Below, piece after piece: positions 1 through 9,492 of a stretch of 64,000 bases of DNA. A program made the translations under genes and the position numbers. Location: the NCBI GenBank assembly GCA_002077065.1, contig NAJO01000005.1, positions 1,054,001 through 1,118,000 on the forward strand. The letters run 5' to 3'. The first letter of the stretch is position 1; every line of letters starts with the position of its first letter. A model generated the notes under the pieces. It had not been told where the DNA came from, made no database searches, and saw nothing but the letters and a program-made list of their open reading frames with translations. The stretch comes from Cryoendolithus antarcticus (taxonomy: Eukaryota; Ascomycota; Dothideomycetes; Cladosporiales; Cladosporiaceae).

Positions 1-253
1 GAGACTCGATGACATACGATATGAGAGGTATCGTCGGGTCTCGTGCCATATGTGCCGCTGGATGGTCAGCACGGAGTATCGATCCGTTGCTGAATCGAAG
101 CTGGCCACTCAGCTGGCCACTCAGACTTCACTCCACCCCACCTTTGAGGCCTGAAACATGAGATTTAGAGTAGCTTCTGTGGGGAAGACAGTAGCTATGG
201 CCTTCGAAGTTTGAGGTCTGGCCTCTGCTTTGCAATGTGAACATGGCTGCGGC
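1..253. other. left-edge non-coding stretch
   Basis: No reading frame here could be tied to a recognised protein. It is probably the 3' flank of the small gene on the minus strand that ends at 254. Confidence 0.4.
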
Positions 254-768
254 TTATTTGTTGTCGGCGTTCTTCGGTCTCTTGCGATTGAGCGAAACAT
301 GTCTGAGCCAGTGGGTGTAGTGACTCGGGATGAGCACAAATAATCTTGACGGCCTTGAATTGTACAGATGATAGTGGATGGGAACGAAGCCTGGATGACC
401 ACGGTCAAGGAACACGATATGGCTATGAATATAGAGCGCGGTAGCAACGAGCAATCAATGTAATGCACTTGAGTTAACTCACCTTCTCCACGTGCGTTGG
501 CGACAATCAGGGCAGTTGGTGATCTTATATGGGCATTCTCGAGTAGTAGCCAAAGGTCCCGTGTGCCGGAAACGTCCATGGGGAGCCTGAATACGATGTC
601 GAAGTCTGTGCTTGATCTACAAGGTGCGGTTCCTGGTGCCGAAGGTGCAGTAGTGAGAGAAGTAGCCGAGAGGCGGTCTCGCTTCAGGCGAGATGCCTCG
701 TGGAAAGCACATGATGTGCAGAACGAACATACGGATGAATGACTATGGACTTTGACAGGTGCCGGCAT
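254..768 (-). CDS. small hypothetical protein, two exons (140 aa)
   Basis: Not recognised. Exon 1 runs from the ATG at 768 down to 483. The donor GTGAGT begins at 482, the intron covers 391-482 (92 nt) and ends in CCAG, and exon 2 runs 390-254 to a TAA. The phases fit exactly (286 + 137 nt = 141 codons). The N-terminus has a short Cys-rich stretch (three Cys within about 7 residues near position 13-20) followed by a basic Ser/Thr/Ala-rich segment. The C-terminus is basic and ends in Asn-Lys. No domain, signal peptide or membrane segment is evident. The frame could start further upstream at a non-ATG codon, but the ATG at 768 is the first good start. It could be a genuine orphan or a fragment of a larger decayed gene; the support is only splice-site and phase agreement. 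Confidence 0.4.
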
Positions 769-2563
769 GCGTGACGATGAGAAAACTTCCCTCAAGTACC
801 TGATGCTACTAGCTTTCCCTTGCTTGAAATCTTGAGAACCTCAGGTAATGGTTTGGAATTAGTTGTGATCGTGAAGCGATACCACTGGTACCCACGGACT
901 CTCGCACGAATTCAATCATGTCGTTCGGCTGTCGTCAAGGTAAGGGCAGCTTCATAGTCTTCCACAAATGTCTGCTGAGGGCAACCGCTCATTTGAGCGA
1001 ACCTTTTCAGCCTTTGCAGTGCTGGTGCAGTGGGATTCTTCATGTCATATCGACGGCTACAGTTCCTCGTGAAGTGCATCGCTAAAAGAGTCGAATGGGG
1101 GAATCTGCTCCAAGGGAAGTCACGATCCTCCGCCGGTGTGCGCCGTAGATATCCTGTGATCGCCATAAACAAGGGCAGAGAGCGTTCCTACCGAAAGCCT
1201 ACTGCATATCCCACAAGGAAAGTGCGGCCAGCTCGAGCCAAGATCGGCAAAACGTCTACTGAGAGCACTTGCGCGATCGTCATTGCCCCCATTGTTCAGA
1301 CGGTGCAAACCCTCGGAGTCCCGGCGTGACACCACAGGATCTTTCGGGCGAGAGGCCCTTACTGACAAGTCGAGCAACGAAAGTCCACTCATTGAATACC
1401 GAGCATGATCTCGCTCGATGGAAGTCCGGTAGATCAAGCAGTCCACGCAAAGGTGTCTGCGTTGCTCGCACATCAAGGCACTGCTCTTGCATCCCAATGT
1501 ACTCCGCCTGGTACGGGATTATTACAACGCCAATCTCAAGTCAAGTGAGGTCGCTACTTCGGACGTCGCGGTCTTCCTCCAAGTCGAATGCTATCGGCAT
1601 TGGTAGGTCCGGTAATGGGATCGCGAGCAGCACAATACGCCATCATCGATGGCCACTTGCGCTCAGTTCCTATTCGAAGCTAGAGGATGCTGATGAATGG
1701 CGTCCGGAAGACAGGCTTTCTTTCTCTGGCACGACAAACTTCTGATCAAGTCCGCGGTGCTGGCTCGTTGGTGGGACGTGAGAGATACAGAGGTGCGACG
1801 CTTCAGGTGTTTGCGCGAATCTACCAATTCTGTGGAACACAATTTGCACCTTCCGCTCGCTGTAGCAATAATTGCTTTGATATATGCAGTGTATCATGAT
1901 CGAATACACGTTCCTCCATCATACATAGTCTCGGCCTCGCGCTCATGCATTCTCACCACCAAAAACAGCACACAGGTTCCCCACACAAGTCCGGCTCAGC
2001 ACCGAGATGAGCTCAGCACAGATCGCACTCCGGCACTGCCTTCTCTGTACCTGCGCCAAGTCCGCCTGTCCCTGCAGCTGAAAGTCCAGAAAAATAGTAG
2101 TGGGCTATCGATTGTTGGTGGGATGATGATACGCGATAGGAATCTCACCCTCGCGCCCCGACTGCGCCGAGGGGCTGAAGTCCGCTTGGTCTTCTCGTAG
2201 AAGCAGAAGTTGCTTTTGTTGTGGAGCAGCAGTGGATTCTGGGCAATGCCGCCATCATCGGAGAGTATTGAACGCAGCGGCACAAGCGGAGCCGCTCAAG
2301 GTACCTCAAGAATCTACCACGCAGTAGAAGTGATAGACTCTAGATCGCTTCGGTAAGATTGCCGTTCCTGCATGCAGTGAGAAAGAGTACTGCTCTTCTC
2401 TCATTCGTCCGAGCGCAGTTTCCATGACGCCTTGTGAAGCATTGGCTCGTGAACGGAGGGCCTTAACGCACATGGAAGCTCGGTGCTCGCGCTCTACTGC
2501 AAAGGGCGAGGACGGGGGTGCACCGGGTGGTGATGCAGAGTGTGGGAAGTCTATGTAGGTTGG
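769..2563. other. long region without a convincing gene; possible decayed coding sequence
   Basis: About 1.8 kb separates the first small gene from the melanin reductase promoter. Between roughly 1440 and 1910 on the plus strand, two or three frames give protein-like stretches interrupted by stops (for example TAG at 1618-1620 in one frame and TGA near 1552 in another). No splice pattern joined them into one clean model. The minus-strand frame 912-1172 ends plausibly but has no partner exon. I read this as gene remnants or an unresolved multi-exon gene. Confidence 0.3.
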
Positions 2564-2570
2564 TATATAG
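2564..2570 (+). promoter_or_regulatory. TATA-like box of the melanin reductase gene
   Basis: TATATAG lies about 130 bp before the ATG at 2701. A pyrimidine-rich tract covers roughly 2636-2683, a common arrangement around fungal transcription starts. The assignment is inferred from position only. Confidence 0.35.
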
Positions 2571-2700
2571 CCCGCGTCTGCTCTCACCGCTCTTACTTGG
2601 AGAGGGATAGATTTATCGTCTAGCAACAAACTCATCTCACCTTACTCTTCTCTTCCAAACAATAAACCTTCTCACTTACCCACCACAACCAACCACGACC

Positions 2701-3551
2701 ATGCCTTCCGTCGACACATCCCGCCTTGATGGCAAAGTCGCCCTCGTCACCGGCTCCGGCCGTGGTATCGGCGCAGCAATGGCTCTCGAGCTCGCTCGTC
2801 GCGGCGCCAAGGTCGTCGTAAACTACGCCAACTCCAGCGAGGCCGCCAACAAGATCGTCGAGCAAATCAAGAAAGAGCACGGCGTCGAGGCCATCGCCCT
2901 AAAGGCAGATGTCGGTGACACCGCCCAAACCAAGAAGCTAATGGAGGATGCCGTGGCACACTTCGGCCAGCTCGACATCGTCAGCTCAAACTCCGGCGTT
3001 GTCTCCTTCGGCCACTTCAAGGATGTGACTGAGGAGGAGTTCGACCGCGTGTTCCGCATCAACACCCGTGGCCAGTTCTTCGTCGCCCGCGAGGCGTACA
3101 AGCACTTGTCTGTTGGTGGCCGCATCATCCTCATGGGATCCATCACTGGCCAGGCCAAGGGTGTGCCCAAGCACGCTGTCTACTCTGGCTCCAAGGGCGC
3201 GATCGAGACGTTCGTGCGCTGCATGGCTATCGATGCTGGTGACAAGAAGATCACCGTCAACTGTGTCGCTCCCGGTGGCATCAAGACGGACATGTACCAC
3301 GCTGTGTGCCGCGAGTACATTCCGGGAGGTGATAAGCTCTCCGATGACCAGGTCGACGAGGTATGTTGTGTCAACTCTCTAATATTCGCGATATGTACTA
3401 ACAGACTTTGCAGTACGCTAAGACTTGGTCGCCATTGAACCGTGTCGGTCAACCCATCGACATTGCCCGCGTTGTCGGTTTCCTCGCGTCCCAGGACGGT
3501 GAATGGATCAACGGCAAGGTCATCGGCATCGATGGCGCCGCCTGCATGTGA
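2701..3551 (+). CDS. THR1: 1,3,8-trihydroxynaphthalene reductase-like SDR (DHN-melanin pathway)
   Basis: NADPH-dependent short-chain dehydrogenase of the fungal naphthol-reductase group, which reduces tri- or tetrahydroxynaphthalene on the way to DHN melanin. Exon 1 is 2701-3360 and exon 2 is 3414-3551. The 53-nt intron (GTATGT...GCAG, branch-like ACTAAC) is in phase 0 and gives 265 aa. Seen in the protein: the dinucleotide motif TGSGRGIG (17-24), the NSG segment near 97, the catalytic triad Ser147, Tyr161 (YSGSK) and Lys165, and the [11 protein letters not shown] substrate-lid segment. The chain ends in Cys-Met. As I recall, the trihydroxynaphthalene reductase of Magnaporthe also ends in Met, whereas the tetrahydroxynaphthalene enzyme does not, so I favour the 3HN type. 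A versicolorin-reductase-like enzyme is the main alternative. No polyketide synthase, scytalone dehydratase or Cmr1-type regulator lies nearby, so it is not in a melanin cluster within this window. Confidence 0.9.
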
Positions 3552-3904
3552 ACGCTGCTGTTTGCGATATACCATTAAGCATAGCATTGAATACACTGGA
3601 ACACTAGAGCACGATCTTGAGCAGCAAGGGCAGTCAACCCTGTCCTTGGGAGGAAACTCGATATGGACGTCAGGCTTTGATCAAAGGCCTGTCAAGTGCT
3701 GAAGGCATCTGTTAGAACCTAGACAGTCAATGAAAGCTGTACTCACTGCCACACACACATCTCATGACATACCTGCGAATTTTTACCTCACTTCTAGCGG
3801 TCCAATATCCCGGTATATTATCGCCTTGGTAATTCGTGCTGCAGCTGGATATGACGAGGTGTTGACCAGGCTCACTCTCGTCTGCTCGTCGTGATCACGA
3901 ACGC
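3552..3904. other. intergenic, convergent 3' flanks
   Basis: About 350 bp between the stops of two convergent genes. Nothing recognisable was seen. Confidence 0.5.
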
Positions 3905-5137
3905 TCACATGCTGTCAAACATACCACTGGAGGCATGACTTTGATCTAGGAGTCGACGCTTCTTGGCTGGATGCCGTTCGACCTGCTGATCCGCGGCCTT
4001 GTCAAGCTCGCATCGCGCATGACGGTCGCTTGAGCGCCTGAATGATACGATGCGGTCCAGCTCCACTTGCTGATCTCGCTTCGGAAGATGCTCAGGTGGA
4101 TGCCCGAGCCTCGCATCAAGTTTCGGTTGGTCGATAGGGCTGTGCTCACGAGCCTGACTTGACCACTCGTCAACCACTTGTGACCAGGTAGTGCGCGGCT
4201 GAGGCCTGTCTGCCTTGAGACCAGCGCCGGTTGCTGCTTTAGTGCAAACAGCGAATGCCTCGGAACTGTTTCGAGTCAGTCATCTTACCAGGGCAACGCA
4301 GTGCTGCAACATGCTGACCTTAATTGCTTTTGCCACAAGTGGCATCGAAGTTGAGGCCACTCGCGGGCACCACATCGGTACGTGGAGAGTTCGCTCAGAA
4401 CAGGGAAGTCGGCGAGACAGTGCAGAGTCCTATGGCACAGCTCAGGATAGCCACGCATCAAGATGGATCGCAGTCGCGTAAATGCCTTGCCTTCGATAGC
4501 AAGAGCCTGCCATGATAGAAAAGTCCTGTCTGTCAACGATCGGTATGTCGCGCCGATGGGTGTGACCTCGCCGTCGAGATGAAGTGACTGCAATCCGCTC
4601 ACACTCGAAATGCTGACTACTTCACTGTTGGAAAGAAGGGAGGTCTTCACGGTCAGATGCGTGATCCAATCTGCAGGTAGTATCGAGAGAGGTCGAATGA
4701 TGCTGGCAAAGGTATATTGCCGGAATTGTTCCTGGTCTACAGTCCAAGTCTTCTGTAGCAGAGTCCTCCCAACGCAGGAAGCAACGAAAAGCTTCCACAC
4801 GTGAAGGCTGTCCAGCTTTCTGACCTACGATCAGTAAGTGATCCAGTGATTGGAATGCCGATGCGACCTACGAGTAGACTATGACCTTCCACACAGATGC
4901 TAGGCTACCTTCAGATACACCGCTAAGCGACACTTCGTCCAGCATATGCAAATGGCGCAGAAGGCATCGCTGGGCTATCTCACGAAGGGTCTGCGTGCCC
5001 TTGGTGAGTGGGACATATCGCGGTGGTTTCCCTGCAGTCGCGTGCTCGATGACCTTGCGGTCACTGCGGCTTTGACGCACTATTCGCTCGTTGAAGACGA
5101 GCCCGGAATCTCGATCCCATTGCGACGCGTTCCGCAT
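3905..5137 (-). CDS. uncharacterised Dothideomycete-type family protein, three exons (375 aa)
   Basis: Exon 1 is 5137-4872, exon 2 is 4819-4319 and exon 3 is 4265-3905. The introns are 52 nt (4820-4871, GTAGGT...CAG with a TACTGAT branch) and 53 nt (4266-4318, GTCAGC...CAG with CTGAC). All phases close, giving 376 codons including the stop. The protein opens with a helical segment around residues 45-90 (an Ile/Ala/Gln-rich start, then repeated Leu/Val). A Leu-rich central part follows in which the phrases SISSVSGLQSLHLDG and LRSILMRGYPEL resemble irregular leucine-rich repeats. A basic tail, KKRRLLD, lies near the end and could be a nuclear localisation signal. I recall an expanded family with this layout in Mycosphaerella-like fungi, often described as F-box/LRR-like, but no F-box is clearly visible here. 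Function unknown. Confidence 0.7.
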
Positions 5138-5439
5138 TGCTGCTCATTGATCGGTTCGCCTCATGTGTGCGCGCGAGCGGCGACAAAGTGACATTGCTGG
5201 ACTGGAACGCGAGGAGGACCCTTGGACGCGTTTACCGGCAACAGTGGGTTTACGGTCAAGACACGACTTCACGTGGCAAGATTGGATTTTGCGGGGCTTC
5301 GATTGCCCTAGCGCGGCGATCTCGGCAATCTAGGTCGAGTATGAGTTCGATTGAGCGAGATGAACATAGCATCTTTGGATTTGAATCAAGCATCTTGGGA
5401 GCATCCGAACACCATGTCCACCCGCTGCCATAGGAGACC

Positions 5440-6399
5440 ATGTTGATTCGAAAATGTCCACTCCTTGCAGCGACCCTCCATCCAACACAGTGGACGGCGC
5501 CGTCATGCACGTCATCACCGTGGCCTCGACGGAGCACACGACAGCAGCAGAGTCGACAACATAGGCCAGCAACCTATGCCACCTTGACAGGCGACCATAT
5601 CAATCATGAGAGCCATCCACAGCACACCTGGCCGGAGCCGCTCAATGGCCGAACAAGCCCAACGCCCTACCAGATCTTCTCGATCAGGCAGAATGAAGTC
5701 TACAGCAAAGCTCGCTTCTACGAGCTCGTCAAGATGTACCATCCAGATCGAGTTAGTACGGGTCATAGCCACGACCTGCGTGTAGAGCGCTACAGACTTG
5801 TCGTGGCCGCCAACATCATCCTCTCCGACCCAGTCAAGCGGACCGCCTACGATCGCTTCGGCACAGGCTGGGACGGGAAGGCAGATCTAGGCCAACGCAA
5901 TGAATGGCACGCACATCCTCGCGGGCAACCGGGACCATTCAGTCACAGCTGGAGCAGTCCTTCCGACCCCGTCTGGAACAACGCAACCTGGGAAGACTGG
6001 GAGAAGTGGCGGGAAAGCCACGATCATTCCGCAGCAGGCGTACGACAAGCACAGCAAGCACCGCTGTACATGGGGAACTCGTACTTCGTCGTGCTTATCG
6101 CAGTGCTTGCACTCATGGGCAGCGGTGCGAACTACAACCGCGCGCAAGATGCCGGGCAATACTACATCGAGCAGCGGGATCTGGTGCATGATCGGGCTGC
6201 GAAGGAGCTGCGGAAGGTGAAGCAGGAAGTGCAGTCAAAGGGACGAGATGATCGGATACAGTGGTTCCTGCGGCATCGGGAAGCGCAGCTCGGGATTGTT
6301 GGAAGTGATGTCGAGACGATGCGAGAGGAGCAAGCAGATCGCGTATTACCGAACCGCGACGTGTGTCGGAGTGAGGATATCAAGGAGCAGGATACGTGA
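5440..6399 (+). CDS. membrane-anchored J-domain (Hsp40) protein, possibly mitochondrial JID1-like
   Basis: Intronless 319-aa frame from the ATG at 5440. The first 45 residues are rich in Arg, Ser and Ala with few acids, as in a mitochondrial presequence. A J-domain spans about 75-145: the PTPYQIF start, the YHPDR loop that contains the HPD signature needed to stimulate Hsp70 ATPase, and the terminal YDRFG. A Trp/Asp-rich linker follows, then a single hydrophobic segment at about 214-228 (SYFVVLIAVLALMG) and a charged coiled-coil-like tail of about 80 residues. This order (presequence, J-domain, one membrane span, charged tail) resembles yeast Jid1. The localisation is inferred. It is divergent from the minus-strand gene starting at 5137, with about 300 bp shared upstream. 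Confidence 0.8.
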   Translation: MLIRKCPLLAATLHPTQWTAPSCTSSPWPRRSTRQQQSRQHRPATYATLTGDHINHESHPQHTWPEPLNGRTSPTPYQIFSIRQNEVYSKARFYELVKMYHPDRVSTGHSHDLRVERYRLVVAANIILSDPVKRTAYDRFGTGWDGKADLGQRNEWHAHPRGQPGPFSHSWSSPSDPVWNNATWEDWEKWRESHDHSAAGVRQAQQAPLYMGNSYFVVLIAVLALMGSGANYNRAQDAGQYYIEQRDLVHDRAAKELRKVKQEVQSKGRDDRIQWFLRHREAQLGIVGSDVETMREEQADRVLPNRDVCRSEDIKEQDT

Positions 6400-7761
6400 G
6401 CATATTGCGTCCGGCAAGAACACCCGAGGAATGACGCTTATTTCAGGCCGAAGCAGCCGATGAAGGGCTCGCTGATTGCGACACGAACATGCCTGCAAGT
6501 TAGGCTTCTCAGCTCTTGCTGTAGTAGAGTATGCATTGCAGGTGCTGTGCCAGGCAAGAACGCCCGAGAGCTACTGCCTGGGTCGGGACGAGAAGCAGAC
6601 TTTGACCAACCCGGAACAGCATGCTTCGACTGCACGGCATTCGCACTTTCGCACGCGGACACATTCGGCCCCCTCCCTCGTCTTTGTACAGGACGGAAAG
6701 AGCTATCAGCGCTCGATGCGACGTCGTATGCGGGAGTGTCTCACAACGGGACCACATCAGACCATTTAGGCATTAACCTTGTCGCGGCCGGGAAGCGCGG
6801 CGGAATTGCTGGACCTTCGGACGCATGTGAGCATAACGTCGAAATCTCACCGGTCGATGGCTTTACGGGAGGGATATTGACAGGCGCCTTCGCGATGGCT
6901 GGTGATCTGCATGGGCAATGCTTTGCGAGCTGCAGGGCTGACGACAGCTCCATCCGACGAGCTCCGTCCCGAGCTCTCGTCAGCACCAGCCACTTCCATT
7001 ATCGATCCTCACACTGCATCGTAACTTCAGTGATTCTCAACCATCGATTGCTCCTTCCATGTCGACACGAGAAGTAACGAGCATACACTCCTCACCGCTC
7101 TGTCGATACAACCTTGTCCTGGTATTGGAGACTATCGACAAAGTGCATCGAAGCTGATCCTGGACCTCAATATCTCATGGATGAGTCTTGTGGGACATGG
7201 GAACTACCGTCGATGGTCCTACGAGCTGAAGCTCAGTATGTCGAGCGTGCTGGCGCTACGCTGTTGCCCTGACCCAAACGGAAGAAGCAATGGGCTTGGT
7301 TGGGGAAACTCGACAGACACCGCCAAATTCCTGCGTGCTCATCTTCGCTCTTGCAAAGATCACGTGCGCAATTGGATCGTATATACGCAACCACAAGCGC
7401 CGCGAGACATGACGATCTTACGGGAAGCAGTGCCGTCGTCTCATGATTCTACTGACTGTTCTCTTTCTCCCGCTGAGCGGTTGAAACGCGGCCGAGAAAC
7501 ACGCTCTCAGCCCCTCCGATCATCCCGTTAGAGAGTACGATCAGACTCCCGCACCGTTGTAGGCTGACGGCGACATGGCCTGATGGTCACACGTGGCGCT
7601 TGCCCACGATTAGATGGTGCAGACCTATTACAGGATGGTCATTGTTGTATATACCCTGCTAAATTTCGGATTACCTGCGGAAACGATCTGCATTCTCCGA
7701 CAACATCGCCAATCTCTCGTAGCGGTCATCTAGCATTCCACACCAATCGCTGTCTGGTCGC
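6400..7761. other. 1.4-kb region without a supported gene
   Basis: A 205-codon plus-strand frame (6460-7077) is open but shows no recognisable motif, and the opposite strand is open over part of it too, as expected in GC-rich DNA. No splice model or domain was found. A decayed gene is possible. Confidence 0.35.
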
Positions 7762-8163
7762 CTACTCGTTGTCAATCGCCACTTCCGAGCCAAAGCTCCG
7801 CAGAATAGCTTTCCCCAAATCCTCCTGCCCAGTACAGAACATCAGCTTCGTCTTGGCGTCTTTGCTCTCAACGACAGCGTTGACGATCTCCTCGAACAAT
7901 GCTGTTCGCTCGGGAAAGCCGCGGAGACACCAGCCAATGAGCACGCCGTCGTAGTCCCCGGCTTTGAGCTTGCCTCGAAGGTCGATGAAGAGGTCTGGGT
8001 CCGTGGGCATGACGTCGAACGGCTGGTTGTCGAAGCGCGAGCGGATGTCTGGTGTAGCGACGGCATCGAAGCTAGCAGTAAGGATGGGGAGGATGGACGA
8101 GCCATGGAGGTGCTTGTTCAGGGAAAGGGTAAGTGTCTTGATGTTAGGGCTTGTGGAGGACAT
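7762..8163 (-). CDS. conserved-looking small hypothetical protein (133 aa)
   Basis: Intronless frame from the ATG at 8163 to the stop at 7762. The composition is protein-like: a predicted alpha/beta pattern, a central KAGDYDGVLIGWCLRGFPE segment and a short C-terminal KAILRSFGSE helix. No signal peptide or membrane span. The middle part (an aspartate-rich turn, then a hydrophobic strand, then Gly-Trp-Cys) looks like a small alpha/beta fold, and fungal proteins of about this size and style exist, but I cannot name the family or function. Confidence 0.65.
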   Translation of the reverse strand: MSSTSPNIKTLTLSLNKHLHGSSILPILTASFDAVATPDIRSRFDNQPFDVMPTDPDLFIDLRGKLKAGDYDGVLIGWCLRGFPERTALFEEIVNAVVESKDAKTKLMFCTGQEDLGKAILRSFGSEVAIDNE

Positions 8164-8646
8164 GTCTAATTGAGGAATGATTCGTATATGTGCTCGATAT
8201 CAGGGTTGTACTGTAATGAATGTGGAGGCCTTGCGACAGGACAGGCGAATCACTATATAGCTGTACACAATGTCCATGACACTGATCGTCTACGCGTGGC
8301 CCTCGGTGTCTCGCGATGTAGACTCGTCGTAAAGCCGGTGATGCGATGCTTGGTCATGGCGTTCATGGCATTGAGTTCATGTTACCAACGTGCCCACTCC
8401 AAATTGCTTGCGTGTAAGAACGTTTCTATGCCGGCAGTACAGAATGCTCCTAGAGTCGGAACGCAATTGTAGAATAGGTGACCAAGTCGATGTCGTAAAC
8501 GTACACCTGCATGGAGTGGCAACCTGAACAGACGAAGTCCACTTATGTCACTCACAATCCGTACCAACTTTGTTCGGCATCTACATTACTTGTAATGACA
8601 ACGAATGACAAGGTGTATATTCTCTATCTCCTAGCTCGACGCCATT
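8164..8646. other. divergent intergenic region
   Basis: About 480 bp between two divergent genes (7762-8163 minus and 8647-9429 plus), presumably holding both promoters. No specific motif was identified. Confidence 0.45.
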
Positions 8647-9429
8647 ATGCCTCGCCCTTCCCATGAGGAGCTGGCACTCTCCCACCAGAAGAAGTGCACG
8701 CTCTGCGAGGCGCCGAGAGACGTTCTCGTGCGTTGCCAGATCGATTCATCGGGTCAATGGCACTTTGTCTGCCCTGGTAAATGCTGGAAGAGTGTGAGTG
8801 GTGGAGTCGTTGATGGCGTCCCGGAGAAAGTGGGCGAGGGATATAAGTACGGTGGGATGTGGTAAGTCGTTCATTGTTCTCGATAAATCCCTCTGAACGC
8901 TGGCAAATGCCTAGTAGAGACTACTGACAAGTGTATCAGGAAAAACAAGCACGCAGGCGTGAGTGCAAAGGTGCCCAAGCGATTGAAGGGCAAATTGACT
9001 GGCAGGGAAAGTGTGGCATCGTCAGATAGCGTCTCGCAGACTACAGATGGCGAACGAAGTCAGACAGATGGAGCCAGTCTAGCCGGAGTGAAGAAGACGG
9101 CCAAAAGGTCAAAGGGCAGGATGGCGAGGAAGGGTGGAGATGTGGAAGCTGAGAGTGAAGGCAGCGAGGGGAGCGGTGGAAGTGAGGGCAGTGACGGTAG
9201 TGATGGAAGCGATGGGAGCAACGGAAGTCAGGGGAGCGAAGAGAGTGACCACGGTGGTGGAGTCGATGGCAACCGGAGTCTAGGTGGAGACTCGACGCAT
9301 AAATTGAAGTCTGGCGACCGAGACGATGGAGCCACCAACGTGCCCAGTAGCGCCACCGACAACACGACAATCATAGAAAGCGTTGTGAGCAAGCAGAGTC
9401 AGAGTGATGCAAGTACGAAGGCTTTCTAA
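8647..9429 (+). CDS. Cys-motif protein with Gly/Ser/Asp-rich repeat tail (234 aa)
   Basis: Exon 1 is 8647-8861 and exon 2 is 8940-9429. The 78-nt intron (GTAAGT...TCAG, branch CTACTGAC) splits a Trp codon, and the total is 235 codons. Residues about 17-45 hold a CxxC followed later by a CPGKCW motif, which probably binds zinc. This N-terminal unit (TLCEAPRDVLVRCQID then WHFVCPGKCW and YKYGGMWK) looks conserved among filamentous fungi, though its function is not known to me. A basic segment (KRLKGK, KKTAKRSKGR) and a low-complexity tract at about residues 160-190 follow, in which GS is alternated with E, D, N or Q. The 3' end lies only 63 bp from the convergent nitrate transporter gene. Possibly a nuclear or nucleic-acid-associated protein, from the basic stretch; this is a weak inference. 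Confidence 0.75.
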
Positions 9430-9492
9430 TTGGTATCTAAATATCTTCGTCGTATACATTCCTTTCTCCGATCGTGCACCCTCGATCTAAAA

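Noticed and set aside
6460..7077. 205-codon plus-strand open frame
   Set aside because: No motif, no splice partner, and the opposite strand is open over part of it; expected by chance in GC-rich DNA.
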